Shown here one piece after another: positions 26,606 through 35,196 of a stretch of 64,000 nt of DNA. Both the position numbers and the translations under genes were made by a program. The first letter of the stretch is position 1; each line of letters begins with the position of its first letter. The DNA is from VRUE01 sp963814915 (GTDB taxonomy: Bacteria; Actinomycetota; Thermoleophilia; Solirubrobacterales; 70-9), in contig CAWFEI010000014.1 of NCBI GenBank assembly GCA_963814915.1, positions 67,714 through 131,713 of the forward strand. The letters are read 5' to 3'. The notes beneath the pieces are model-generated. The model was not told the DNA's origin, did no database searches, and saw only the letters and a list, made by a program, of their open reading frames with translations.

Positions 26606-28002
26606 AAAACCGCAGCGGCATACAGGGAGTTGCGAGCAGCCCGATCATCGTCGGCGCGGTCACCGTGCTGGTCGTGATCGTCGCCGTCTTCCTCGCCTAC
26701 AACGCCAACAACGGCCTGCCCTTCGTCTCCACCTACAACCTCAAGGCGCGGGTTCCGAACGCGACCGCCTTGGTCAAAGGCAACGAGGTGCGGATCGGCG
26801 GCTCGCGGGTCGGCGTGATCAAGTCGGTCACGCCGGTGCAGATCGGCAACGGGGCGGTCGCGGCAGAACTCGACCTCAGCCTCGACCAGAGCGCTGAACC
26901 GATCCCCGCCAACTCGACGATGATCATCCGCCCGAAATCGCCGCTCGGCCTCAAGTACCTGCAGATCGTCCCCGGCGACTCCTCCGACGGGCTCGAGGCA
27001 GGGGAAACGATCCCGCTCGCCGCGGCCCGCCCCGAACCGGTCGATATCGACCAGTTCTTCGACATGTTCGACGAGAAAACCCGCACCGCGATCCAGCGCA
27101 ACAACGCCGGCTTCGGCAACGCCTTTGCCGGTCGCGGGCCGCAGATCAACGCCGCTTTCGGCGCCCTCCGCAGCCTTGCCGAACACGGCCAGCCGGTGCT
27201 GCGCACCCTGGTAGCGCCGAGCACTAACTTCGGCGGCTTCTGGGAAGCGCTCGAGGACCTCTCGGCGACCGTCGCCCCGGTCGCCGAGCAGCAGGCGAGC
27301 ATGTTCGTCGCCCTCGACCGCACCTTCGCCGCATTCGCGCGTGTCTCGCGGCCCTACATCCAGGAAACGATCGTCAAAGGGCCGCCGACGCTCGACTCGG
27401 TGACCGCCGACCTGCCCGCTCTGCGCCCGTTCTTTCGCGATTCCGGCCGCTTCTTCACCGCGCTGAAGCCGGGCGCCAAGGCGCTCGGGGAAACCTCGCC
27501 GACGATCAACGCCGCGCTGCGCGCCGGCATCCCCGCTCTCAACCGCTCACCCACGCTCTTCGCGCAACTCAACCCGACGGCCGAAGCGCTGCTCGACTTC
27601 CAGGGACAGGACGGCGTCTTCAACGGGCTCGACCTGCTGATCGACAGCAACGAAGTGCTCGCCCCGGCGATCAAGTACATCGCTCCCGCGCAGACGACGT
27701 GCAACTACCTGACGCTCGTGTTCAGCAACCTCGCAGACGCGTTCAGCGAATCGAACGGCAAGGGCAACTGGCTCGGGGCGATCTCCTACGAGCCGCCGAG
27801 CGGGGTCAACAATGAGGTGTCGCCGGCCTCGGCGCCCGCGAACGGTCCCGAGACGAAGAACCACCTGCACTACAACCCGTACCCGAAAACCGGCCAGGAC
27901 GGCATCTGCGAAGCGGGCAACGAGCGCTACGAAGCGGGCAAGACCGTGATCGGCCGCGCCGGGCAGCTCTGGGGAACCACGACCACCAACGAGGAAGGCT
28001 GA
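26602..28002 (+). CDS. Mce/MlaD family protein, third of six
   Basis: A 466-residue Mce protein. The N-terminal helix covers residues ~15-36 (VGAVTVLVVIVAVFLAYNA). The MlaD domain (~45-140) carries VKGNEVRIGGSRVGVIKSV and the strand LGLKYLQIVPG. The following ~280 residues are helical, as in tunnel-forming Mce proteins. Two cysteines near the C-terminus (TTCNYL and DGICEAGN) may pair outside the cell. Overlaps neighbours on both sides. Confidence 0.87.
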   Translation: MKNRSGIQGVASSPIIVGAVTVLVVIVAVFLAYNANNGLPFVSTYNLKARVPNATALVKGNEVRIGGSRVGVIKSVTPVQIGNGAVAAELDLSLDQSAEPIPANSTMIIRPKSPLGLKYLQIVPGDSSDGLEAGETIPLAAARPEPVDIDQFFDMFDEKTRTAIQRNNAGFGNAFAGRGPQINAAFGALRSLAEHGQPVLRTLVAPSTNFGGFWEALEDLSATVAPVAEQQASMFVALDRTFAAFARVSRPYIQETIVKGPPTLDSVTADLPALRPFFRDSGRFFTALKPGAKALGETSPTINAALRAGIPALNRSPTLFAQLNPTAEALLDFQGQDGVFNGLDLLIDSNEVLAPAIKYIAPAQTTCNYLTLVFSNLADAFSESNGKGNWLGAISYEPPSGVNNEVSPASAPANGPETKNHLHYNPYPKTGQDGICEAGNERYEAGKTVIGRAGQLWGTTTTNEEG

Positions 28003-29507
28003 TGGGACGCCTGCCGGAGCGCGATACCAGGGTCGGGGCGACCGACAGCCGCATCAAGTGGCGGCCGAGCAACGCTGCGATCGCGGTGATCTTCATCCTC
28101 ATCTTCACGATCGGGCCCTACCTGGCCTTCACCAAACACGTGCCCTTCACGGGCTACGGCTACACGCTCAACGCGACCTTCTCCAACGGGGTCAACATCT
28201 CGAAGAACTCGCCGGTGCGGATCGCGGGCGTCGACGTCGGCAAAGTCATCGAAGTCGGCCGCGACGGGGACAACACCGAGGTCACGTTCACGGTCGAAGG
28301 CAAGGGCCGGCCGATTCACGACGACGCCTTCGCCGAGATCCGGCCGCGGATCTTCCTCGAGGGCAACTTCTTCATCGAAGTCGACCCCGGCAGCCCGAGC
28401 GCGGCGGAGATGGACAGCGACGCGACGATCCCGGTCAGCCACACCTCGACCGCGATCCAGCTCGACCAGATCCTCACCGCCCTGCAGTCCCCCGTGCGCG
28501 CCGACCTCAGCCGCCTGTTGGAGAGCTACGGCACCGCCCTCACCCACAAGCCGACGGCGGCCGAAGACGCCACCCAGCTGCCCGAGGTGCGCGGCAAGAC
28601 CGGCGCCGAAGGGCTCAACGGGGCGCTCAAATACGGCGGCGACGCCGGCCGCTACAGCGCCCAGGTCACCAACGCCTTCCTCGGCACCACCCCTGGCGAC
28701 CTCTCGCGCCTGGTCGCCGGCGCCGGGCGGACCTTCGGCGCCCTGGCTCGCCAGGAGGCGGACCTGCAGGGCCTGATCGTCAACTTCAACACCTTCACCG
28801 GGGCCCTCGCGGACCAGTCGCGGAACCTCTCGACCACTGTGCAGAGGCTCGGCCCGACCCTGCAGACCGGGCGCAAGTCGCTTGCCAGCCTCAACCGCAC
28901 CTTGCCGCCGCTGCGCGCCTGGGCGATCGAATTCCGCCCGGCGGTCGCCGAGCTGCCGGCGCTGATCTCCGCCGCCGAACCCTGGCTGGCTCAGGCCAGG
29001 CCGCTGCTCTCCGGCAAGGAGGCAGGGGGCGTGGCGCGGCTGCTGCGCGAATCGACCCCCGGCCTGGCCGGCGCCGCCCAGTCGGGCAAGGCGGTCACGA
29101 TCCCGCAGATCAACCGGATCAGCCTCTGCCAGACCAAGGTCTTCGTCCCGACCGGCAACCAGACGATTGAAGACCAGTTCCAGACCGGCCCCAACTACAA
29201 GGAGTTCTTCTACTACCTTGCCAACTTCGCCGGCGCCGCGCAGAACTTCGACGGCAACGGCGTATACCTGAGGACCCAGCCCGGAGGTGGCGACACCTTG
29301 GTTGAACAGGACAACCCGTCGGGCAACCTGACCACCGACAAACAGGACTTCGCCAACACGGTTGCGGCGCCGATCGGCGTGCAGCCGCAGCTCGGCGGCC
29401 GCCCGCCGAAGAAGCCTGAAGTGCGCTGCTCGACCCAACCGGTGCCCGACGTCAACGCCGGGCTCGGCCAGGTCGGGCCTCCAAACCTGACGGCGGTGAA
29501 CCCATGA
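28002..29507 (+). CDS. Mce/MlaD family protein, fourth of six
   Basis: A 501-residue Mce protein with a membrane helix at ~25-43 (AAIAVIFILIFTIGPYLAF), an MlaD domain (~50-145, with ISKNSPVRIAGVDVGKVIEV) and a long helical stem. It has the cleanest MlaD core of the six. The start overlaps the previous stop (TGATG) and its end overlaps the next ATG. Its C-terminal ~60 residues are polar and Pro-rich. Confidence 0.88.
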   Translation: MGRLPERDTRVGATDSRIKWRPSNAAIAVIFILIFTIGPYLAFTKHVPFTGYGYTLNATFSNGVNISKNSPVRIAGVDVGKVIEVGRDGDNTEVTFTVEGKGRPIHDDAFAEIRPRIFLEGNFFIEVDPGSPSAAEMDSDATIPVSHTSTAIQLDQILTALQSPVRADLSRLLESYGTALTHKPTAAEDATQLPEVRGKTGAEGLNGALKYGGDAGRYSAQVTNAFLGTTPGDLSRLVAGAGRTFGALARQEADLQGLIVNFNTFTGALADQSRNLSTTVQRLGPTLQTGRKSLASLNRTLPPLRAWAIEFRPAVAELPALISAAEPWLAQARPLLSGKEAGGVARLLRESTPGLAGAAQSGKAVTIPQINRISLCQTKVFVPTGNQTIEDQFQTGPNYKEFFYYLANFAGAAQNFDGNGVYLRTQPGGGDTLVEQDNPSGNLTTDKQDFANTVAAPIGVQPQLGGRPPKKPEVRCSTQPVPDVNAGLGQVGPPNLTAVNP

Positions 29508-30922
29508 GCGAGGGAGAGCCCAAGGTGAGTCGCGTCCAGCACTACCGGGCAGCGCTCTCGCGGCAGGCACGTGGGCGCGGCAAAGACACGATCGCGATCA
29601 CGCTGCTGACCCTGGCGGCGATCGTGATGACGCTCTGGATCTTCACCCAGCAGAAGGCCTCGCTGCCGTCGTGGGCGCCGATCGTCGGCGAAGACTTCGC
29701 CCACCTGACGGCGGACTTCAGCAATGCCCAGGCGGTCACGCCGGGGCAGGGCCAGGCTGTGGTGATCGCCGGCATCCAGGTCGGCAAGATCTCCTCCGTC
29801 GAGCTCGAAGAAGGCCACGCGGTGGTCGGCATGGATGTCGAGCCGAAGTACCTCAAGCTGATCCACCCCGATGCGACCCTGCTGTTGCGGCCGAAAACGA
29901 ACCTCAACGACATGACGGTCGAGATCACGCCGGGGAGCGGCTCCGGGAGCGTCGACGACGGGTTCCGCTTCCCGCTCTCGCACACCGAACCGAGCATCCA
30001 GTTCGAAGCCTTCCTCTCGACGCTCGACACGGACACCCAGCGCTACCTGCAGCTGCTCGTCGCCGGCGGCGCCCAGGGCATCGGTGGCCGCGGCCGCCAG
30101 CTCTCCGGCGCCTTCCGCCGCCTGCAGCCGTTCTCCCACTACATCGCCGGCCTCAATCGCGCCGTCGCCCAACGCCGCGTCGCGCTGGCCCGCGTGATCC
30201 ACGACTTCGGCCTGCTGACCACCGAACTCGGCCGGCGCGACAGTGAGCTCGAACGGTTCGTCTCCTCCTCCAAGGACGCGCTCGGCAACTTCGCCAACCA
30301 GCAGCAGGCGCTGCAGGAATCGCTGGTCGAGTTCCCCTCCACCTTGACCGCGCTGCGCTCCGCTCTCGCCGCCTCCGACAAGTTCTCCGAAGCGGCGCGG
30401 CCGGCCCTGCTCGGCCTGATCCCGCAGGCGCAGGCCTCGGTGCCGGCGTTCAAGGCCAACGAGCAGTTCTTCAGGCAGACGACGGCGCCAATCCGCGAAC
30501 AGGTGCGGCCCTTCACCCGCCAGGTGCGGCCCGTGCTGACCCATCTCAACGAAGGCGCGACCGATCTCAACACGTCCGTGCGCAGCTTCGGCAACGCGCT
30601 CGGCGGCATCAACAGCCTGCTCAACATCCTCGCCTACAAGCCGAAGGGCAAGCAGCAGAGCTACCTCTTCTACCTGCCCTGGCTCAACCATGACCTCAAC
30701 ACCACCTTCAACCTGACCGACGCCGCGGGGCCGTTGACGCGCGGCATGGTGATGATCTCCTGCAACGGCTCCTACCTACTCAGCGGTTTCGCTCAGGCCA
30801 ACCACCCGTACGTGAAGACGGTGCAACAGGGCGTTCGCCTCCCCGCGCCGAAGGAATTGCCACCCGTCCCCGCCGACCCGTCCCTGCCAAGCGTCTCCTG
30901 CGGACCGGAATCGGGCGAATAA
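29504..30922 (+). CDS. Mce/MlaD family protein, fifth of six
   Basis: A 472-residue Mce protein with a soluble N-terminal segment of ~28 residues, a helix (~28-46), and an MlaD domain (~60-150) containing GQAVVIAGIQVGKISSVEL and LNDMTVEITPG. The rest is predicted to be long helices, with repeated Arg/Gln-rich turns (IREQVRPFTRQVRPVL). No lipobox is visible, unlike the lipoprotein MceE of mycobacteria. Confidence 0.87.
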   Translation: MSEGEPKVSRVQHYRAALSRQARGRGKDTIAITLLTLAAIVMTLWIFTQQKASLPSWAPIVGEDFAHLTADFSNAQAVTPGQGQAVVIAGIQVGKISSVELEEGHAVVGMDVEPKYLKLIHPDATLLLRPKTNLNDMTVEITPGSGSGSVDDGFRFPLSHTEPSIQFEAFLSTLDTDTQRYLQLLVAGGAQGIGGRGRQLSGAFRRLQPFSHYIAGLNRAVAQRRVALARVIHDFGLLTTELGRRDSELERFVSSSKDALGNFANQQQALQESLVEFPSTLTALRSALAASDKFSEAARPALLGLIPQAQASVPAFKANEQFFRQTTAPIREQVRPFTRQVRPVLTHLNEGATDLNTSVRSFGNALGGINSLLNILAYKPKGKQQSYLFYLPWLNHDLNTTFNLTDAAGPLTRGMVMISCNGSYLLSGFAQANHPYVKTVQQGVRLPAPKELPPVPADPSLPSVSCGPESGE

Positions 30923-32616
30923 TGAGCAAGCGAGCCCCCAGCACCGCGCAGCTCCTGGTCATCGCCGGGTTCGCCCTCTCCTGCTTCGGCATCCTGCTCT
31001 TCCTCTGGATCACCTTCGGCGGGCCGACCCCGTTCAAGGCGAAGACCTACGAGGTAAAGGTGCCCTTCCAGGAGGCGACCCAGCTGGCGCAGCAGTCAGA
31101 CGTGCGCATCTCCGGCGTCTCGGTCGGCAAGGTGCAGAACATCGAAGAGTCGCCCGACGGCCAGCAGGCGGAGGCGACGATCGACATCGAAGACAAGTAC
31201 GCGCCGATACCCAAGGGGACGCGCGCGATCCTGCGGACCAAGACGCTGCTGGGCGAGACCTACGTCGAACTGACGCCCGGCAACTCCAACGGCCCGCAGC
31301 TACACGACGGCGCCACCCTGGCCAAGGCCAACGTGGCGGAATCGGTGCAGCTCGACGAGATCTTCCGCACCTTCGACAAGCCGACGCGGGCGGCTTTCCA
31401 GGAATGGATGCAGGAAGGCGCGACGGCGATCGCCGGGCAGGGCCAGTCGCTGTCGACGGCGTTCGCCGAGCTCGACCCGTTCTTCGGCGAATTCGACAAG
31501 CTCTTCCGCCTGCTCGACACGCAGCGGCTCGCGGTCAAGCAGCTCTTCTCCAACGGCACGACCACCTTCCGTGCCCTGCGCGGCCGCGAAGGCCAGCTGG
31601 CTAGCCTGATCCGCAGCTCCAACGCGGTCTTCAGCACCACGGCTGCCCGCGATCGCGACATCGAAGCGCTCTTCCGCGCCTTCCCGACCTTCGAGGACGA
31701 GCAGCGGCTCACGTTCAACCGCCTGAAACGGTTCGCGCTCAACTCGGACCCGTTGTTCCGTCAGCTGGTGCCCGCGGCCGAACAGCTCTCGCCCACCCTG
31801 ATCGCGTTCTCGCGCCTGGCTCCGCAGGCCAAGGGCCTCTTCGAAGGCCTCGAACCGGTGATCGACCGCGCCCCGAACGGCCTCGGCTCGCTGCGCAGGT
31901 TCCTCCGCAGCGACTTCCCCGTGCTGCTGCGCGCCGTCGACCCGTTCCTGCGCAACCTCAACCCGCTGATTTCCGGCCTCGGCCTCTACAAACGAGAGTT
32001 CGCCGGACTGCTCGGCAACGCCACCTCCGCCTTCAACGCCGTCCACCTCAGCTCTCAGGGCAAGCAGGTGCACTACCTGCGCCTGCTCGGCCCGTTCAGC
32101 CCCGACTCGTTGGCCGGCTACTCGAACAGGCTGACCGTCAACCGCAACAGCGCCTACAGCCGCCCGGGCGCCTACTCACGCCTTACCAAGGGCCTGCTCA
32201 ACTTCGACACCCGCCAGTGCAGCTCCGGAATCACCGCCCACCTCGATCCGGATACGCCCAACGAATCGGCGTTCAACGAACGGACCGAAGGCGATGTCGA
32301 GAAGGCGACCGACTTCTACGAGCGCCTCAAGGCCTTCGCCTTCGGCGGTCAGGAAGACTCGGCCTCGATCCCGGCGCCCGGCTGCGAACAGCAGGCGCCG
32401 CTGGAGCCGATCTACGGCAGCGGCCCGGCGACGACCTACCAGCACACCTTCGAACAGGGGAATGAGCCTCCGGCTTCCCGCGACTCGTCGGGAGCGGCGC
32501 CACGAAAAAGGGGCGGCCTCTCGGCCGCCCCTTTCGACTTCCACCTGAGGCGGAAGCGCCTCTCGTCAGTACCGGCTAGCGCTTCGGAGTGCAGGGAACG
32601 GCGAGGCCGCCCTTGA
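30922..32616 (+). CDS. Mce/MlaD family protein, sixth of six
   Basis: A 564-residue Mce protein, the longest of the array: membrane helix (~11-33), MlaD domain (~40-135, with LAQQSDVRISGVSVGKVQNI), then helical stem. Start ATG overlaps the previous stop (TAATG). The last ~45 codons look non-conserved: they run through a strong hairpin at 32507-32534 and 41 bp into the convergent gene. A TGA in another frame at 32463-32465 would end the protein before the hairpin, so the annotated C-terminus may result from a late frameshift or stop loss. Confidence 0.85.
   Translation: MSKRAPSTAQLLVIAGFALSCFGILLFLWITFGGPTPFKAKTYEVKVPFQEATQLAQQSDVRISGVSVGKVQNIEESPDGQQAEATIDIEDKYAPIPKGTRAILRTKTLLGETYVELTPGNSNGPQLHDGATLAKANVAESVQLDEIFRTFDKPTRAAFQEWMQEGATAIAGQGQSLSTAFAELDPFFGEFDKLFRLLDTQRLAVKQLFSNGTTTFRALRGREGQLASLIRSSNAVFSTTAARDRDIEALFRAFPTFEDEQRLTFNRLKRFALNSDPLFRQLVPAAEQLSPTLIAFSRLAPQAKGLFEGLEPVIDRAPNGLGSLRRFLRSDFPVLLRAVDPFLRNLNPLISGLGLYKREFAGLLGNATSAFNAVHLSSQGKQVHYLRLLGPFSPDSLAGYSNRLTVNRNSAYSRPGAYSRLTKGLLNFDTRQCSSGITAHLDPDTPNESAFNERTEGDVEKATDFYERLKAFAFGGQEDSASIPAPGCEQQAPLEPIYGSGPATTYQHTFEQGNEPPASRDSSGAAPRKRGGLSAAPFDFHLRRKRLSSVPASASECRERRGRP
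32507..32534. terminator. Strong hairpin terminator at the end of the mce array
   Basis: A perfect 12-bp stem (32507-32518 with 32523-32534) and a TCTC tetraloop, with A-residues on the left and T-residues on the right, so it could act in both directions. It lies inside the nominal reading frame of the sixth Mce gene and just before the convergent secreted paralogue ends. Confidence 0.75.
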
Positions 32617-33370
32617 GCACCGTCTGGGACGCAACGCCCGGGATCCGCGCTTCGTTCTTGAAGACGACCTTCGGCACGGTGACCTTGAAGACGCCGTCGG
32701 GGCATCTGGCTTCGAAGTAGCCGACCTTCTTGTGCTTGTAGCGGTAGGTCTTGCCCAGCTTGAAGTTGAAGCTGAGCGCCGAGCCGCTGCCGCCGGCGAT
32801 CACGGGAACCTTCGCGACCGAGGCGATGCCGGTGCCCTTGCGCTTGATCGTGACCGTGGTGACGATCGCGGTCGGCGCGGGGACCGTGATGAACGTGTGG
32901 ATCAGAAGCGTGATCTTGCCGCCCCTTTCGCCGCCGTTGAAGACCAGCAGCGGGCTCGGGACCTTGATCGGCTTCTGTTCCGGGAAGGCGATCTCCGCTT
33001 CGGCCTTGCCTTCGCCGAGGATCGTCTTGCCGCAGACACGTTTCGCCGCCTTGGTGTCGCGCGCCTCGAGCTGGCCGGCCTTGCAGACCGGGAAGCCCTT
33101 GACGTTGACCTTCACGTCCTTGTCGATGTTGAACAGGGTTTCCCTGAACGCCGACGGGTGGGTGCCGTCGCTGGTCTTGATCTTGCCGAAGACGTTCGTC
33201 GTGACCGGCGTGAACTTCTTCCTTGACAGCTTCTTCGGCGAGGTGTTGCCGCCGAAGGTGACGATCAGGTTGCCTGCGCGGAGCGTCGTGCTGATCGCGC
33301 TCGCGACCGACGCCACGCCCATTGACACGACCGCAGCCACGGCAAGCGCCAGCATGAGGTTTCTTCGCAT
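32576..33370 (-). CDS. Secreted four-cysteine paralogue family, member 4
   Basis: A 264-residue secreted protein. ATG 33368-33370 is preceded by a good ribosome-binding site (AAAAGGAGAG), and the signal peptide ends near VASVASA. It shares about half its residues with member 5 just upstream, including KTSDGTHPSAFRE, a GFPVC / CGKTILG cysteine pair, PLLVFNGGERGGKITLLIHT and a late EARCPDG. The final cysteine is in VPCTPKR. This subpair differs from members 2 and 3 in the DGTHPS and ITVPAPTAIVT blocks. It is convergent to the Mce array. Confidence 0.8.
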   Translation of the reverse strand: MRRNLMLALAVAAVVSMGVASVASAISTTLRAGNLIVTFGGNTSPKKLSRKKFTPVTTNVFGKIKTSDGTHPSAFRETLFNIDKDVKVNVKGFPVCKAGQLEARDTKAAKRVCGKTILGEGKAEAEIAFPEQKPIKVPSPLLVFNGGERGGKITLLIHTFITVPAPTAIVTTVTIKRKGTGIASVAKVPVIAGGSGSALSFNFKLGKTYRYKHKKVGYFEARCPDGVFKVTVPKVVFKNEARIPGVASQTVLKGGLAVPCTPKR

Positions 33371-33478
33371 TCGTTCTCTCCTTTTGGGCCTGCCCGTTTG
33401 AGCCGCGGCCGTTGTTAAGCCATCTTAATCCCGCTGGAAAAGCTAGCACCGGGGCGGCAGGGGGGAATGAAGGCATGA

Positions 33479-33506
33479 AGAAGGGCGGCCCGAGGGCCGC
33501 CCTTCT
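33479..33506 (-). terminator. Hairpin terminator between paralogues 5 and 4
   Basis: A perfect 12-bp stem (33479-33490 with 33495-33506) with a CGAG loop, 42 bp beyond the stop codon of member 5 in its reading direction. The loop-proximal GGGCGGCC core matches the hairpin at 32507-32534, so both may derive from the same ancestral 3' end during gene duplication. Confidence 0.7.
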
Positions 33507-33547
33507 CGCTGCTGCTCTTTCGCTCCGCCGGGCGGAGAGTGTTCCGG

Positions 33548-34354
33548 CTAGCGGCGGCCGGGCCTACAGGGCGTGACCAACCCGCCCTTGAGCACCGTCT
33601 GCGGCGCGACGCCGGGGACGTTCGCTTCGTTCTTGAACAGCGTCTTGGTGGTCCGCACCTTGAACTTGCCGTTCGGGCAGCGCGCCATCAGGAAGCTGCG
33701 CTTGTGGCCGCGGAAGCGGTAGAAGCGCTTGATCTTGAAGCTGAAGTCCAGCGCCGAGCCGCTGCCGCCGGCGATCACCGGAATCTTGGCGATGCCGTGC
33801 AGGCCGAAGGGGCCCTTTCGCACCTTCTTCAGCGTCACCTGCGTGACGATCGCGGTCGGAGCGGGCACGGTGATGAACGTGTGAATCAACAGCTTCGTCT
33901 TGCCGCCCCTGGTGCCGCCGTTGAAGACCAGCAGCGGGCTCGGGACCCTGATCGGGGTCTGTTCGGGGAAGGCGATCTCGGCGTGGGCGGAGCCGCTGCC
34001 GACGATCGTCTTGCCGCAGACGCGTCTCGCGGCCTTGGTGTCGCGCGCCTCGAGCTGGCCCGGGCGACAGACCGGCAGTCCCCTGGAGTTGACCAGGACG
34101 TTGCGGTCGATGTCGAAGATCGCTTCGCGGAAGGCGGACGGATGCGTGCCGTCCGAAGTCTTCACCTTGCCGAAGACCTTCGCGTTGGCGGGGGCGAAGT
34201 GCTTCCTGGGCAGCTTCTGCGGCGCGACATTGCCGCCGAAGGTCAGGATCAGGTTGCCGGCCCGGAGCGTGATCTGGGTCGCGCTCGCGACTGCGGCGGC
34301 TCCAACCGCCAGGGCCGCGCTGAGCGCGAGCACCAGGACGAGGTTTCTACGCAT
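33548..34354 (-). CDS. Secreted four-cysteine paralogue family, member 5
   Basis: A 268-residue secreted protein, nearest relative of member 4. Start ATG 34352-34354 with a GGAGAG ribosome-binding site; signal peptide ends near AAAVASA. Conserved parts: KTSDGTHPSAFREAIF, GLPVC followed by CGKTIVG, PLLVFNGGTRGGKTKLLIHT, MARCPNG and a terminal TPCRPGRR. It is downstream of the TetR gene on the same strand, which may control it. Tandem duplication with member 4 is the simplest origin. Confidence 0.8.
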   Translation of the reverse strand: MRRNLVLVLALSAALAVGAAAVASATQITLRAGNLILTFGGNVAPQKLPRKHFAPANAKVFGKVKTSDGTHPSAFREAIFDIDRNVLVNSRGLPVCRPGQLEARDTKAARRVCGKTIVGSGSAHAEIAFPEQTPIRVPSPLLVFNGGTRGGKTKLLIHTFITVPAPTAIVTQVTLKKVRKGPFGLHGIAKIPVIAGGSGSALDFSFKIKRFYRFRGHKRSFLMARCPNGKFKVRTTKTLFKNEANVPGVAPQTVLKGGLVTPCRPGRR

Positions 34355-34497
34355 ATCTGTTTCTCTCCTTTTTGGCGGACTCTGAGGAGCCCCTGCCATA
34401 GAAAGCGTGGGTAAATCTCTCCGGTAACAGGAGTTCCCGTCCCGGCCCTGTGTAAACCCATCGAACCGGGGAAAAGAGCGGCGGCGCTCCGGCGGAG

Positions 34498-35187
34498 TCA
34501 GCTTTCCAGCATTGAGAGCCGCGTCCGCTCACGCTCTTTCGCGGCACCATCGGGGCCGAGGAAGGGCAGCGTGATCCAGAACATCAGATCTGGCAGGCGG
34601 CTCGGCAGGCGCGAGGAGGCGCCGTGGAGGATCTCGCTGTAGAGCAGCTCGTTGATCCCGCCGGCCAGCGAGAGCGAGGTGATCCCGGGCAGCTCGACGG
34701 ACGTCTCCGCCCTGCCGGCATCAAGAAAGCCCGTGAACTGGCGCAGTGCGGCGTCGCGCCGGGCGAGCGCCTTGGGGCCGGCGGCGAGCACCTCGACGAT
34801 CGCGAAGCGCCCCTCGTCGGGATGCTCCGCAAGCTGCCGGAGCAGCTCCCCGAGTCCCGCCGCTACCCGCTCCGCCCAGGGTGCCCCGGGCTTGGACTCG
34901 AAGCCGCGGGCGGTATCGCCGAGCAGGTTGCCGAGCAGGACGTCGTAGGCGGCGAGGAAGCAGTCCTCCTTGCTGGCGAAGAGCTCGTAGAAGGTCTTCC
35001 GCGAGACACCGGCGACACCGATTACGTCGACGACCCGCGTCTCCGGGTAGCCGCGCTCGGCGACGACCTCGATCATCGCCTGCAGGATACGACGCCGCTG
35101 GGACTCCGTCACCGCCTCCCGCGGTAGCCCGTGACGACCCCGCGGCAGCCGCTCGCTCGTATCAGCGCTGCGTCTACCGGAAGCCAC
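34498..35187 (-). CDS. TetR/AcrR family transcriptional regulator
   Basis: A 229-residue regulator. The DNA-binding HTH is at ~residues 28-75 (RILQAMIEVVAERGYPETRV, then SRKTFYELFASKEDCFLAAY). It starts with GTG 35185-35187, 9 bp after purA, and keeps an N-terminal LPRGRHGLPREAV motif also seen in the tandem TetR at 62370-63737. The ligand-binding part is generic. Candidate targets are the secreted paralogues 5 and 4 downstream or the mce/MMPL genes, by position only. Confidence 0.88.
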   Translation of the reverse strand: MASGRRSADTSERLPRGRHGLPREAVTESQRRRILQAMIEVVAERGYPETRVVDVIGVAGVSRKTFYELFASKEDCFLAAYDVLLGNLLGDTARGFESKPGAPWAERVAAGLGELLRQLAEHPDEGRFAIVEVLAAGPKALARRDAALRQFTGFLDAGRAETSVELPGITSLSLAGGINELLYSEILHGASSRLPSRLPDLMFWITLPFLGPDGAAKERERTRLSMLES

Positions 35188-35196
35188 ACCGAGACT

